From Spiroplasma endosymbiont of 'Nebria riversi' (lineage in GTDB: Bacteria; Bacillota_I; Bacilli_A; Mycoplasmatales; Nriv7): DNA of 64,000 nucleotides. Location of the stretch: contig NZ_CP065193.1 of NCBI RefSeq assembly GCF_018831625.1, forward strand, positions 992,001 through 1,056,000, in the 5' to 3' direction. The notes below the pieces were generated by a model that worked only from the letters and a program-made list of their open reading frames with translations, did no database searches and was not told the DNA's origin. Shown piece after piece: positions 9,664 to 20,852 of the stretch (positions are counted from its first letter, which is position 1; each line of letters opens with the position of its first letter). The position numbers were made by a program, and so were the translations under genes.

Positions 9664-11037
9664 GTGATAACAACCATTAAAAGATTTTATCGTAATAATA
9701 AAGATATTTTATTAAAATTAGCTTTTACATTATTGGTTTTATTTATTATTCGTTTGGGAGCATTAATTACTGTTCCAGGGGTTAATATAAATAAAAACCT
9801 TAATGAATCTAACAAGGATTCAAGAGAATTTTTTAATTTGATTGCAATGTTAGGCGGAGGCTCTATTGACCGATTCTCACTTTTCGCTTTAGGGTTATCA
9901 CCCTACATTACTGCTTCTATTATTGTCCAATTATTATCTACTGATTTAGTTCCAGGATTATCTCGTTGAGCCAAATCAGGAGAAAAAGGGAAACGAAAAT
10001 TAGATACATTAACTAAATGATTAACATTGCCATTTGGCATTATGCAAGGTTTTGCGACAATTATGACCTTAGCACAACAAAAAATTATTAGTCTTAAATG
10101 GCAAGAAGCAGATGCTGGAAATATTGCTATGTCGGCAGTGTTTTATTATATTTTGGTACCAACATTGCTTTTGGGAGGGACATTCTTAATTCTTTGACTA
10201 GCTGATCAAATTACAATTCGTGGAATTGGTAATGGTGTTTCTTTAGTTATTTTTGCAGGAATTGCTTCTAGTTTACAATTTAATATTGCTAAAACTTTTC
10301 AATTTTGAGTTGGTGGTCAAAGTGAAGCAATAGTTGTTTTTAGTGGATTTTTAAAGTTTTTACTTTATATGGTTGGCTTTCTTTTAGTAATTTTAATGGT
10401 TGTATTCTTTGCTGAATCAGAAAGAAGAATTCCGATTCAACAGACGGGAAGTGGATTAGCGTTAAAAAGTGAAAAAGCACCGTATTTGCCGTTAAAAATT
10501 AATTCGGCTGGTGTTATTCCCGTGATTTTTGCTTCAGCAATTATAACAGCGCCTTTAACAATTGCCCAAATTGTTAAAGCTAATAATCCCGAAGGAACAA
10601 GGTTTACTAATTTTACTGAGACTTATTTGGCATTAGATTCATGGTCAGGAATGAGCATTTTTGCGATTTTAATTATTCTCTTTACTTTCTTATATTCTCA
10701 AGTACAAATTAATCCTGAACAAATGGCAGAGAATTTTCAAAAGAATGGCACATTTATTCCTGGAATTCAACCAGGAAAAGAAACTGAGAAATATATTAAA
10801 TCAACTTTAAATCGTTTAAGTGTTGTTGGTAGTATCTTTTTAGCTTTTGTTGCGATATTGCCAACATTAATTTCTAAATTAACAAATTTACCGCCAATGT
10901 TAGCAATTGGTGGAACAGGAGTTATTATTATGGTTGGTGTTGCAATTGAAGTTATTCGTCAAGTTCAAGGACATTTGACGCAACAATCTTATATTCAATT
11001 TAAAAGGGATGAAAATCAAAGTAAAAATATATGATAA
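9664..11037 (+). CDS. secY: Protein translocase channel subunit SecY
   Basis: The 457-residue, ten-TM pore of the Sec translocon has FALGLSPYITASIIVQLLS and GNGVSLVIFAGI, and later RRIPIQQTG and PLKINSAGVIPVIFA. Many UGA-Trp codons occur (for example 9967, 10018, 10195 and the last sense codon 11032). The start is GTG 9664, two bases after rplO. A partner secG lies at 26907. Confidence 0.96.
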
Positions 11038-11055
11038 AAGAGAGTGATATTTAAA

Positions 11056-11697
11056 ATGAATTTAATCTTTTTAGGAGCACCCGGAAGCGGTAAAGGAACT
11101 CAGTCACAAAAGTTATGTGAGGCATACCGTTTGATACATTTATCAACAGGAGATATTATTCGTCAAGCGATAAGAAATAATTCACCATTGGGATTGAAAA
11201 CTAAAGAATATTTAGATGTAGGAAAATTAGTACCCGATGAACAAGTCATTAATCTTGTGCGAGAAACCATTGATAATTTAAGCGAAGACTTTATTCTTGA
11301 TGGTTTTCCAAGAACGCTTAAACAAGCGCATGCGTTGCAAGAGATTTTAGAAAAAAAAGAACAACAAATTGATTTTGTTATTTATTTAGAAGCTGACTTA
11401 GAACATTTAATTGATCGGATTATTAATCGCTTAGTTTGTCCGACTTGTAATCGAACATATAACAAATTAGTTAATAAACCTAAAATTGCGATGCAATGTG
11501 ATGATGATGGTGCATCATTAATTCAGCGCGATGATGATACGAAAGAAAAAGCTAAAATTAGAATTAAAACTTATTTGAATGAGACTTTACCTTTAGTAGA
11601 GTATTATCAAGAAGAAAACTTATTACATGTTGTTGATGCTAATCAGTCAAGTAAATTAGTATTTAATGGTATTAAAAGTATTTTAGATAGTGTGTAA
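11056..11697 (+). CDS. adk: Adenylate kinase
   Basis: The P-loop GAPGSGKGTQ lies near the N-terminus, with LSTGDIIR and DGFPRT after it. The lid carries CPTC with a later Cys/Asp pair, the zinc-type lid of Gram-positive relatives. It converts ATP + AMP to 2 ADP. ATG 11056 is preferred over an in-frame GTG at 11044 because the conserved start MNLIFLGAPG begins there. Confidence 0.95.
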   Translation: MNLIFLGAPGSGKGTQSQKLCEAYRLIHLSTGDIIRQAIRNNSPLGLKTKEYLDVGKLVPDEQVINLVRETIDNLSEDFILDGFPRTLKQAHALQEILEKKEQQIDFVIYLEADLEHLIDRIINRLVCPTCNRTYNKLVNKPKIAMQCDDDGASLIQRDDDTKEKAKIRIKTYLNETLPLVEYYQEENLLHVVDANQSSKLVFNGIKSILDSV

Positions 11698-11702
11698 AAT
11701 AA

Positions 11703-12473
11703 ATGGTTATTGTTAAAAATGAGTTGGAAATTAAAGCAATGCGTGCTGCGGGAAAAGTAGTTGCTAAAATGTTAGCTGAAGTTAAAAAGGCAATTATTCC
11801 CGGAATAAAAAAACGCGACCTTGATATAATAGCAACAAGAGTGTTAAAAGAAAATAATGCTAAAACAGCGTTTAAAGGTTATTATGGTTTTCCTAATCAT
11901 ATTTGTGTTTCTATTAACAATGAATTAATTCATGGAATTGCTAATAATCAAATTATTAAGACAGGTGATTTAGTATCAATTGATGCTGGTGCTGTTGTTG
12001 ATGGATACTTTGCGGATGCGGCGATTACTGTTGGTGTTGGTCAAATTAAAGCGGAATATCAAAAGTTAATTACTGTAACGGAAGAAGCCTTAAATAAGGC
12101 AATAGCAATTATTGCTCCAGGTGTTAGAATTGGTTCTATTGGCGCAACAATTCAACAATTTGTTGAGCAACAAGGGTATCATTTACCAAAAAATTATATG
12201 GGACATGGGATTGGTAAACAATTACATGAAGAACCATATGTTCCTAATTATGGTAAATATGACTATGGCTTAAAACTAGTGGCAGGAATAACAATTTGTA
12301 TTGAACCAATGGTACAAATTGGTACTGACGAAACTAGAGTTTTAAGTGATAATTGAACAGTTGTGTCCCTTGATGGTACATATTCAGCTCATTTTGAACA
12401 TACAATTCTAGTAACCGCAAAAGGATATGAAGTTTTAACTGCTAATCCACACTCAATGGAAGAAGGGAATTAA
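11703..12473 (+). CDS. map: Methionine aminopeptidase, type I
   Basis: The product has ELEIKAMRAAGKVVA, the metal-ligand segments SIDAGAVVDGYFADAA and GHGIGKQLHEEPYVPNYG, and a C-terminal Glu motif TICIEPMVQIG. It removes N-terminal Met from nascent chains. A UGA-Trp at 12354 lies within SDNWTVVSLDGTYSAHFEHT. The stop abuts the infA start. Confidence 0.95.
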
Positions 12474-12707
12474 ATGGCCACCAAAGAAAAAGAAAATAAA
12501 AATATTATTGAAGCGGAAGGGATTGTTATTGAATGTTTACCTAATACTGAGTTTAAGGTAAGATTAGAAAACAATGTGGTTATTTTAGCTCACGTTTCTG
12601 GTAAAATTCGCATGAATTTCATTAGGATTTTACCAGGTGATAAAGTAATTATTGAACTCTCTCCATATGATTTAAAACGTGGGCGGATTACTTATCGTCA
12701 TAAGTAA
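12474..12707 (+). CDS. infA: Translation initiation factor IF-1
   Basis: The 77-residue OB-fold protein has the IF-1 pattern [22 protein letters not shown] and a C-terminal [20 protein letters not shown]. It starts directly after the map stop codon. Confidence 0.96.
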   Translation: MATKEKENKNIIEAEGIVIECLPNTEFKVRLENNVVILAHVSGKIRMNFIRILPGDKVIIELSPYDLKRGRITYRHK

Positions 12708-12733
12708 AAAAATAGTAAAAGGAGAAAAATTAA

Positions 12734-12847
12734 ATGAAAGTAAGATCATCAGTTAAAAAAATTTGTGATAAATGTCAAATAATTAATAGAAAAAAATGTG
12801 TGCGAGTAATTTGTAAAACTCCAAAGCACAAACAAAGACAAGGTTAA
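12734..12847 (+). CDS. rpmJ: 50S ribosomal protein L36
   Basis: The 37-residue protein [20 protein letters not shown] and on has the zinc ligands CxxC, a third Cys and a terminal His ([10 protein letters not shown]). It is small and easily missed. An AAAGGAG site lies ten bases upstream, and infA-rpmJ-rpsM is the usual order. Confidence 0.95.
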   Translation: MKVRSSVKKICDKCQIINRKKCVRVICKTPKHKQRQG

Positions 12848-12863
12848 AAATAGGAGGTTAAAT

Positions 12864-13232
12864 ATGGCAAGAATTGCAGGAGTAGAAATCCCTAATGATA
12901 AAAGAGTTGTTGTTGCTTTAACATATGTTTATGGGATTGGCCTATCAAATGCTCAAAAGATTTTAAAACAATGTAGTATTGATGAAAATATTCGTGTTAA
13001 ACAATTAACAGAAGAGCAACTAACAAATATTAGAGCAGAAATATCTAAAGATTATAAAGTAGAAGGTGAGTTACGACGCGAAATCCAATTAAATATTAAA
13101 CGATTAATGGAAATTGGTTGTTATCGTGGTATTCGTCATCGTAAAGGTTTACCAGTTCATGGTCAATCTACTAAACAAAATGCCAGAACAAAAAGAGATC
13201 GCAGGCAAACGGTTGCTAATAAGAAAAAATAG
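12864..13232 (+). CDS. rpsM: 30S ribosomal protein S13
   Basis: [26 protein letters not shown] and [21 protein letters not shown] are diagnostic of S13 (122 residues). It bridges to the 50S subunit through L5. TAGGAGG precedes the start. Confidence 0.97.
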   Translation: MARIAGVEIPNDKRVVVALTYVYGIGLSNAQKILKQCSIDENIRVKQLTEEQLTNIRAEISKDYKVEGELRREIQLNIKRLMEIGCYRGIRHRKGLPVHGQSTKQNARTKRDRRQTVANKKK

Positions 13233-13252
13233 TAAGAAGTGGAGATAACACG

Positions 13253-13642
13253 ATGGCAAAAATAGAAAAAGTTGCAAAGAAAAGACAAAAAAAGAATATT
13301 TTAAAAGGAATCTCTCATGTTCATTCAACATTTAACAATACAATTGTAACAATGACTGATGAGTTAGGCAATGTTATTGCTTGATGTGCGGCTGGTGCAA
13401 TTGGTTTTAAAGGAACAAAGAAATCAACCCCTTATGCTGCACAAATGGTAGCAGAACAAGTTGCTAAGGCATCAATGGAACATGGAATGAGAACGATTGA
13501 AGTTCAGTGTAAAGGACCCGGCCCTGGAAGAGATGCTGCTGTTAGAAGCTTACAAGCAGCCGGTTTGGAAATTACAAGTATTAAAGATGTAACACCAATT
13601 CCTCATAATGGATGTCGCCCCCCTAAAAGGCCAAGAGGTTAA
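13253..13642 (+). CDS. rpsK: 30S ribosomal protein S11
   Basis: The 129-residue protein has [19 protein letters not shown], then [20 protein letters not shown] with a UGA-Trp, and the end [18 protein letters not shown]. It lies on the platform near the mRNA exit. Confidence 0.96.
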
Positions 13643-13645
13643 TAA

Positions 13646-14596
13646 ATGAAACAATTTGTTAGACCAAATTTTAAATTACAAGCTGAAAGTACTAGTAAAA
13701 ATTTCGGTTGTTTTATAGTAGAACCATTAGAAAGAGGATTTGGTAATACTATTGGTAACGCTTTACGAAGAACTTTATTAGCAGCAACACCGGGAGCTTC
13801 AATTTATGGTGTTGATATTAAAGGGGCTAGTCATGAGTTTTCAACAATTAAAGGGATTGTTGAAAATGTTGCTCAAATTATTTTAAATTTAAAAGGTATT
13901 ATTTTAAAAATTGATAGTACTGTTTTTAAAGAAGAAGAAAGTGTCTCACTAAAAGTAGATGCTGGAGCTGGTGAAGTATTAGCTTCAATGATTGTTTGTC
14001 CGTTAGGAATTGAAATATTAAATGGTGATTATTTAATTGCTACTGTTGCTAAAGGTGGTAAATTAGAAATGACAATGTATGCTCAAAATTCTCGTGGTTA
14101 TAAATCATTTGATGATAATAAACGCTTAATTACTAATATTGGAATTATTCCTATGGATTCTAATTATTCACCAATTGTTAATGTTAAATATAGTGTTGAA
14201 CCAACTAAAGTGGGAAAAACTGCTGATTTAGAGCAATTAGTTTTAGAATTAACAACCGATGGTTCGGTTACTTCTGTAGAAGCAATTGCGATTGCTGCGA
14301 AGATTTTAATTGCTCATTTAGAATATTTTGTTAGTTTAAGTGAGCAAGCACAATCATTAGAAATTATTTCTATTTCTGAAAAACAAGAAACAGATGAATT
14401 AGAAAAACCGATTGAAGAATTAGACTTAACGGTGCGTTCATATAATTGTTTAAAACGAGCAGAAATTGTTATGATTGGTGATTTAACTGATAAAACAGAA
14501 AATGATATTTTAGCAACGAAAAATTTAGGAAGAAAATCCTTTAATGAAATTAAAGAGAAATTATTAGCATTAGGGCTAACTTTTAAACGAGAATAA
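13646..14596 (+). CDS. rpoA: RNA polymerase alpha subunit
   Basis: The N-terminal dimerisation domain has EPLERGFGNTIGNALRRTLL. A linker leads to a C-terminal domain with LTVRSYNCLKRAEIVMIGDL and NLGRKSFNEIKEKL. The full length is 316 residues. It lies three bases after rpsK, the usual alpha-operon position. Confidence 0.97.
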   Translation: MKQFVRPNFKLQAESTSKNFGCFIVEPLERGFGNTIGNALRRTLLAATPGASIYGVDIKGASHEFSTIKGIVENVAQIILNLKGIILKIDSTVFKEEESVSLKVDAGAGEVLASMIVCPLGIEILNGDYLIATVAKGGKLEMTMYAQNSRGYKSFDDNKRLITNIGIIPMDSNYSPIVNVKYSVEPTKVGKTADLEQLVLELTTDGSVTSVEAIAIAAKILIAHLEYFVSLSEQAQSLEIISISEKQETDELEKPIEELDLTVRSYNCLKRAEIVMIGDLTDKTENDILATKNLGRKSFNEIKEKLLALGLTFKRE

Positions 14597-14613
14597 AAGG
14601 AGGAACAGAGAAT

Positions 14614-14973
14614 ATGTCATTTATTCAAAAACGCGGTAAAAATACTAGCTGAAGACAAGGATTAATGCGTAATTTAGCAACAGAATTAGTTGTTCATGAA
14701 AGATTGCTTGTAACTGAAAAACGAGCTAAAGAATTAAGAAAAACAATTGATAAATTAATTACCTTAGCAAAAAGACAAGATTTGCATGCTAGAAGACAAG
14801 CATCAAGTATTTTAAGAAATATTGATGTTAATGAAACAGAAACAGTTTTACAAAAATTATTTACTGATATTGCTAAGCGATATAATGAAAGATCTGGGGG
14901 TTATACGAGACTTTTAAAAACTAATGACCGTAAAGGCGATAATGCCCCAATGGTTTATATTGAATTAGTTTAA
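14614..14973 (+). CDS. rplQ: 50S ribosomal protein L17
   Basis: The 119-residue protein reads [20 protein letters not shown] with UGA-Trp, then [18 protein letters not shown], and ends [11 protein letters not shown]. It is the last gene of the cluster. AAAGGAGG precedes the ATG. Confidence 0.96.
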
Positions 14974-14989
14974 ATAATAAATCCGATTA

Positions 14990-15020
14990 ATAACCTCAAT
15001 AAATACTGAGGTTATTTTTT
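14990..15020 (+). terminator. Terminator of the ribosomal supercluster
   Basis: AACCTCA and TGAGGTT form a stem with an AT-rich loop, followed directly by a run of T. It lies 17 bases after rplQ, a classic intrinsic terminator. Confidence 0.85.
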
Positions 15021-15073
15021 GTTATTGCAATATATGATAAAATATTGTCATAATTTTATTAAAGTAGAATAAT

Positions 15074-15856
15074 ATGCAATTAAAAACATTATTTTTAGAA
15101 ATAAATATCGCTAGTAATATCCCCATAGGACTATTAATAGCATTAATAGTTTTTGGGATTTTAGTTGGAATTTTATTAATAACTTGACTGGCTACTTGAA
15201 TATATTCATCAATTATTAGAAATACTAACAGTGCTGATTTAACAGGAAAAGAATTTGTTGATGCTTATTTAAAGAAGTTTGTTTTTGTTGGGAAAAAAGT
15301 TCAAAAAACTACTAGTTATGAAATTAAAAGTCAGTTTTTTCAATTAACGCCTTTTCATTACAAAAAGCAACAACCACATCATTTAATAGTTAAAATGTTA
15401 CCTTGAACTTATCATCGTAGTAGTTTATATACTTTAGCTAAAGCTGGGGAAGTAGCATATTCTACTTCGCAAGGAAGAAAATTATTTCTTAGTTTTGGAT
15501 GGTTGTTAGTTGTTAATTTAGCATTAGTGGTAACATCATTTTTTATTATTAATTTAGTTTTATTAATTCTTAATAGTCAAGCATTATTTGGTAATGATAA
15601 TCCACATCAAGCAATAATTGTTATTGGTATCGTTGCTAGTATTTGTTTTATTTTAGCAATTAGTATTCCGATATATTTTTATATTCGGGCAATGCAACCC
15701 GTATATAAGTTTGCGCAATCATTGTTAACTGCTAATGAAGCTAAACTAATTAAATGAATTTATTTAGTTCGAATTTTATATTTAATTATTACGACAATTT
15801 ATGAAACACTAAAAACCGTAGCAAATGTTATTGTTAAAATCCATGAAGGCACATAA
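15074..15856 (+). CDS. Membrane protein, degenerate YugP-like
   Basis: The 260-residue protein has an N-terminal TM, a soluble part (about residues 45-140), two TMs (about 138-205) and a C-terminal hydrophobic stretch. The soluble part follows the layout of YugP-type zinc metallopeptidases: TGKEFVDAYLKKF, then LTPFHY and YHRSSLYTLAKAGEVAYSTSQ. At the place where that family has AHEVGHAxQ, this protein has KAGEVAYSTSQ, so both His ligands and the catalytic Glu are gone. The YugP assignment is my inference from pattern; 'unknown membrane protein' is the safe alternative. No promoter stands out. Confidence 0.55.
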
Positions 15857-16229
15857 TAGTTTATTCTTTTGTTATTTTATTGCATAATAATTTTAGAGAA
15901 ATTAATTAAGTAAAATCGAGCAGTTCGGGAATGTAATCTGCAATAAAAAAGTTTAATTTTGAAAATAGTTTTTTCTTATATTGATAATCAAAACTATTTT
16001 AATTAATTTTTTTAAATCAATTGAAAGGTAATGAAACATATGGATGAATAATAAAAAAGCAATAAATAAGTTAATAAAAATGTTAGGAGTTAGGAAGAAT
16101 AAGGATGGTAGAAACAAATTTTGATAATAATGAAAATGAATAATAAAAAAGCAAAGTATTGAAAAACAAAGCAAGTTAAGAAAAGCATTAAAACTAATTA
16201 ATCATAAAAGAAAAACTAAAAAAAACAAG
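15857..16229. other. Gene-poor AT-rich gap with hairpin and short direct repeat
   Basis: AAAATAGTTTT (about 15961) and AAAACTATTTT (about 15991) can form a stem that may terminate the upstream gene. A 19-20 bp unit (GATGAATAATAAAAAAGCAA) occurs at 16043 and again, with its first base changed, about 93 bases later. Two very short Lys/Asn-rich ORFs (about 23-27 codons) begin at these units. They resemble the small basic ORF in the prophage at 38968 only in composition. No convincing gene is seen. Confidence 0.5.
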
Positions 16230-17448
16230 TGGTATGGCAACCCTTTTTAGGACACTTTTTATGTAGACTGTCATTTTCTAAATTCAACAGGCGTTAAATA
16301 ATTTAAACTGCCATGTAGTCTACGATTATTGTATCAATTAACAAAATCAAATAATTCGCATTTTAATTGTGTTAAATTTTCAAATTTTTTACCCTTGATA
16401 AATTATATTTTAAAGGTTTTGTAAGTTGTTTCAGCCACAGCATTGTCATAAGGACAACCATTCGCACTTAATGATCTTTTAATATTAAAGGTTATTAAAA
16501 TTTCATCAATGATTTTATTTTTGAACTCATTACCACGATCAGTATGAAATAAAGTTATTTTATTTAATGGTCGTGTTATTTTATGAAAAGCTTGTTGAAC
16601 TAGTTCAGCGGTTTTGTTTGGTCAGGCACTATAGCCAATTATTTCTGGATTAAACAAGTCAATTAATAAACAAATATAATGTCATTTTCCTCTAACTTGA
16701 ACATATGTTAAATCACTAACAACAACTTCATTAGGTTTTTTGTTATTAAATTGACGATTTAAAACATTACTAATTTGGTCATTATTAACCATTGTTTTAT
16801 TATTACGATATTTTAATTTGGTGTATTTAGAAACCAAATTATTTTTGATCATAAGGAATCTGATTTTTCGACGTGATAAGATAATATCTTTTCTCATTAA
16901 AACAGCTTTAATTTTACGAGCACCATAAATTTTACGACTTTTATTAAATGCACTGATAACTTCTTCTTCATAATTATTAACATCATACTTAACGCAATTA
17001 TTAGTTTGATAACAATATGTTGATTTTGCTATTTTTAATATTTGACACATTTTTAGCACGGAATATTTTTCTTTATTATTGTTAATAATTCCTATTTTTT
17101 GCCAATTATCAGTTCTGCTTGCTTTAAAATGTCATTTTCCATTCGTAATTGTTGGTTTTCTTTTCGCAAGTAAATTAATTCATTTTCTTCGACAGTGCGA
17201 TTATCTTGCACTTTAAATGACCCTAAATTATTAAAATTTTCAATTTACTGATATACGGCTGATTTTGAAATTCCGTATTCTTTAATAATTTCAACAATGC
17301 TTTTTCCGTTTTGATAAATCATGACAATTTGTTTTTTAAATTCATTTGAATATGAGTTTTTCTCCATTTTTATCGCCCTACTTTCTTAATAATTTTATTT
17401 TATTTGAAAGTCCACATAAATATGGTTCAACTTATTGTAACCTATCCA
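16230..17448 (-). mobile_element. IS3-family element (IS150 group-like), copy A, defective
   Basis: The ends are TGGTATGGCAACCC (left) and the complement of TGGATAGGTTACAA (right), shared with copies at 42011, 56318 and 62570. The length is about 1.22 kb. It carries orfA/orfB on the minus strand. Flanks show only a 2-3 bp possible target duplication (AAG/AGA), so the exact ends are uncertain by a few bases. The insertion removed the 5' end of the spiralin-like gene to its right. Confidence 0.85.
16259..17367 (-). pseudogene. IS3-family transposase orfA/orfB, inactivated
   Basis: The orfA start [16 protein letters not shown] has a helix-turn-helix (GISKSAVYQ) that runs into UAA where copy D has UGA-Trp. 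orfB has the region ILKIAKSTYCYQ and the DDE core with LFHTDRGNEF and SANGCPYDNAVAE. A second UAA occurs near 16408 in the segment equivalent to TFKTEFIK. Both lesions make this copy non-autonomous. Confidence 0.85.
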
Positions 17449-18472
17449 AGAGAAGATAATAAAGAAAAGATTAAACAAGCCCAAAATGCTTTAGATAGTC
17501 TATTATTAAAAGATATTAATGTTTCAGGTGCTTTCTATATTGGTCAAGAAATAAAAATTAGTGCTACTAAATTGCAAGAAGCAATTGCGGGATTGACAAA
17601 TATTAATTTTACTAATTTGACAATTGCTTTTAAAAATACTGATAGTTATCAAGTAGTAGATTTAACAACTAAGTTTTTCAATTTGGATGTTGTTCTTACT
17701 GCTAAGGCAAAAGATACTAATGTAACGGTTGTTACCAATACAACAAAAAAAGTGAAAGTTAATTTTACAGCGATTGTTAATCCTGAACAAGCAAAAATTG
17801 ATGCCGCGCAAAAGGCGTTAGATAAATTATTATTAAAAGACTTTTCATTGCAAATAAATACTTTAACAGAAGCTAATGTGATGAAGTTGATTAGTTTAGA
17901 GTTTAAAAGTCCTATTAGTGGTTTAGAAAGTAATGATTTTACTAATTTAACTATTGAATTGAAAGATAAGACAAAAATATTATCATATGCAGAAGCAAAA
18001 GAAAAATATGAAGCAGAGAGAACGACTGTTCCTGTTGATGTAATTGTTAAGGCTCATTCATGCTAAGGATAAAAATAAAATGGAAGTAACAAATGATAAA
18101 TATACTGTTAAAGTTGATTTGGTGATTTTTATTGCACAAGAGGAACTTAATATTTCGTATCTTAAATTGGCTTTACAATTTTTAAATTTAAAAAAAATTA
18201 CTTTAGCAGGTACTGTTGTTCGTGGTGAAGATGTTACTTTAAAAATTAAAGAAATTTTAAATGATGCGATTAAAGATGTTTATGATCCAACGACTTCAAA
18301 AGTTACTGCTAATTTACAAATCGCTTTGAAAGATGCGACGATTGTTTTAAAAATTCCTTTGACTGGTAATAGTGTGGAAATTGATGTAATTATTAGTGCT
18401 ACTAATAAAAATGGTTTGGTTAATCGTGTGCCGATCGATGATAAAGTTATTGTTAATTTTACTGTTAAATAA
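17449..18472 (+). pseudogene. Spiralin-like repeat surface protein, 5' truncated and frameshifted
   Basis: Three tandem domains of about 105 residues can be read, each with an 'ALxxLLLKD' type helix and a beta-rich part (for example FTNLTIAFKNTD and FTNLTIELKDKT). This layout resembles Spiroplasma spiralin and related lipoproteins. The signal peptide and lipobox are missing because the IS3 copy sits at the 5' end. A frameshift near 18050 separates domain 2 from domain 3 (VDVIVKA then AKDKNKMEVTNDK in another frame). Spiralins are lipid-anchored surface proteins; this copy cannot be exported as it stands. Confidence 0.7.
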
Positions 18473-18532
18473 ATCAAAATTTTTATTTAACTTGTAATAA
18501 ATGTCGTTAATGAATTTAATTTATAAAATATG

Positions 18533-18558
18533 AATGCATCTTAAAGTGATGCATTTTT
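18533..18558 (+). terminator. Intrinsic terminator
   Basis: ATGCATC (534-540 of this kilobase) pairs with GATGCAT across TTAAAGT and is followed by five T. It lies downstream of the spiralin-like pseudogene. Confidence 0.75.
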
Positions 18559-18668
18559 AATTTAGGAGAATTTGATGTCCTAGTTATTTGGGTGTGTTCT
18601 TTATCAATTTTGTGATATTATATTTAATAGAAAACATTAAATTATATGAAATGATGGGTGATGTTATT

Positions 18669-19601
18669 ATGAACAAAAAAGTATTAACTTTACGAGAAGT
18701 TGTGGAAAAATTTAATTTGTCGTTATTGTCTGGTGATGAACAAGTATTGGAACGAGAAATTGAAATCGGGGGCATTAATCGTGCGGGATTAGAATTAGCA
18801 GGTTTTATTTCTGATGAAACTAGTCGTAAACATCGGATTGTTTTATTAGGTGGTAAAGAGAATGAATACATTAATAAGTTACCAACATCAGAGCGCAAGG
18901 CTCGTTATGAGAAACTTATTAATCAAGATGTTCCAGCGATTTTTACTAGTATTCGTTTTAATGAGCCGGTATTAGTAGAATATGCTAAAGAAATAAATTT
19001 TCCTGTTATTGAGGCTAATTATTCTTCTAATGATTTTTATAATATTATTGTTAGTTACATTGATAATCGTTTAGCACCAATGGAAATGGTTCACGCGTCG
19101 TTAATTAATATTTATGGTTTGGGAGTTTTAATTAAAGGTGATAGTGGGATTGGAAAATCAGAAAATACTTTAGAATTAGTTAAAAAAGGACATTTGTTTG
19201 TCGGCGATGATGCGATTGTTTTGCAAAGATATGTTAATAAAGTTATTGGTCGTAGTGATGAAAAGTTAAAGCATCATATTGAAATTAGAGGCATTGGGAT
19301 TTTAAATTTAACGAAGATGTATGGTTTAAGAACAACTTTGGAAGTTACTGATATTGATATTATTGTTAATTTAAAATTGGCTGATAGTGAGTACTTTGCT
19401 AATTTAAATCGTGTGCAAACAGAAATTGATAGAGAAGAAATTTTTGGTATTAAAATTCCAGCGATTACGATTCCTGTAACTTTAGGAAGAAATATTTCGG
19501 AATTAATTGAAGCAGCTGTTATTAATATTAAGTTGCATAATGAAGGTATAAATAGTTCTGAGTTATTTATTAACCGAATTGATAGTGAACTTAAAACATA
19601 A
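18669..19601 (+). CDS. hprK: HPr kinase/phosphorylase
   Basis: The Walker A motif GDSGIGKSE lies near residue 155, with VGDDAIVL after it and the signature EIRGIGILNL downstream. It phosphorylates HPr on Ser and so links PTS sugar uptake to metabolic state. ATG 18669 is chosen because GGGTGATG lies just upstream; the frame stays open to 18588. It precedes lgt and trxB, a gene order seen in Firmicutes and Mollicutes. Confidence 0.93.
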   Translation: MNKKVLTLREVVEKFNLSLLSGDEQVLEREIEIGGINRAGLELAGFISDETSRKHRIVLLGGKENEYINKLPTSERKARYEKLINQDVPAIFTSIRFNEPVLVEYAKEINFPVIEANYSSNDFYNIIVSYIDNRLAPMEMVHASLINIYGLGVLIKGDSGIGKSENTLELVKKGHLFVGDDAIVLQRYVNKVIGRSDEKLKHHIEIRGIGILNLTKMYGLRTTLEVTDIDIIVNLKLADSEYFANLNRVQTEIDREEIFGIKIPAITIPVTLGRNISELIEAAVINIKLHNEGINSSELFINRIDSELKT

Positions 19602-19628
19602 GAGAAAGGTTTAAGTGTAAAAGTAAAA

Positions 19629-20852
19629 ATGATGAATATATATTCAAATTGAGTACCTAATGAAATTCCAGGGACTAATGGTATTTTAAGATTTTATCCG
19701 CTTTTTATTCTTTTAGGAATAATTGTTTCGATTTTAGCTTCTTGGATTAAATTAAAACGCCGCGAGATTCCAACTGAACCATTTGAATGAAGTATTTTTT
19801 TAACTGTTCCGAGTGCAATTTTTGGTTCTTCAATTATTGGAAAAATTAATAGTCCTATTATTGATCAGTATGGGTTTTGAGGTTATTTTATGATTTGAGA
19901 ACCGGGATTAGCAGTTCATGGTGGTGTTATTGCTGGTGTTATTGTTGGTTATTTTTGATTTCGGCATTATTCTAAAAAATATGAAATATCGTTATGAATA
20001 TTTGCTGATGCCATTATTCCAAATATTTTATTAGGGCAAGTTATTGGTCGTTGAGGTAATTTTTTTAATCATGAACTTTTAGGACAGATAACGACTTCAT
20101 TAGATTGATTACCTAATTGATTATTAGAAAATTTAAGAAAAGCTAATGCGGACGGTAGTCCAGCCGAAGGAATTGGTATTGTTCGTCACCCTTTGTTTTT
20201 GTATGAATCATTAATTAATTTATTTTCTTGGGTACTAATTACTTTTGTTATTCTTAAGATTGGTATGTGAAATAGTGTTAAACCTTGAAAGAAATATCCT
20301 AAAAAATTTATTCCGCTTTGAGAAAAAGATGTGGAATTATTGGAAAGTGAAAAAAATTGGGCAACACCGTTTAAAAAAATTTATTATCGTCGTCTTTGAA
20401 AGTTAAATTGTTGAAATCAAGCTTATTTTGAACAAACTCCGAGTAAAACAAAAAAGTTAACGGTAGTAAGAAAATATCCAGAACCGCATTTAAAAGCTAA
20501 TAATCCATTTTTTAGACTTATAGAACGATGATTTAAAAATCAATGAATAAGAATTAAACAATTATGAACTCAAGAGGCTAAACCTTTAGAAAAAAATGCT
20601 AATCCGGATAAATATTGAATGACGCGAGTTGGTGTTCAAACTGGAAGTTATGTAGTTATGTATAGTATGGTGCGAATTATTTTGGAAATGTTTCGTGATG
20701 AAAGTGATATTTTATTTCCTTATGATTATGTGGGTACTTATATATTTTTAGGGCTAGGTGTTATTACTGGAATTATTTTGATAATTTTTGCACAAGTTAT
20801 TAGCGTTCGTAAATGAAGACAAATTAGGTGATTATATGAAAAACAATATTAA
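19629..20852 (+). CDS. lgt: Prolipoprotein diacylglyceryl transferase, with large cytoplasmic insertion
   Basis: The Lgt signatures VHGGVIAGVIVGY and GQVIGRWGNFFNHELLGQ are present, along with many UGA-Trp codons. The enzyme transfers diacylglycerol to lipobox Cys, matching the lipoproteins in this window. At 407 residues it is well above the usual ~270. The excess is a Lys/Trp/Pro-rich soluble segment, roughly residues 215-335, placed before the last two TMs. The last five codons overlap trxB. Confidence 0.92.

Noticed and set aside
15953..16174. Phe/Leu-rich minus-strand ORF in the gap before IS3
   Set aside because: Its hydrophobic reading is what a poly-A/Lys-rich plus strand gives in reverse; no start signal.
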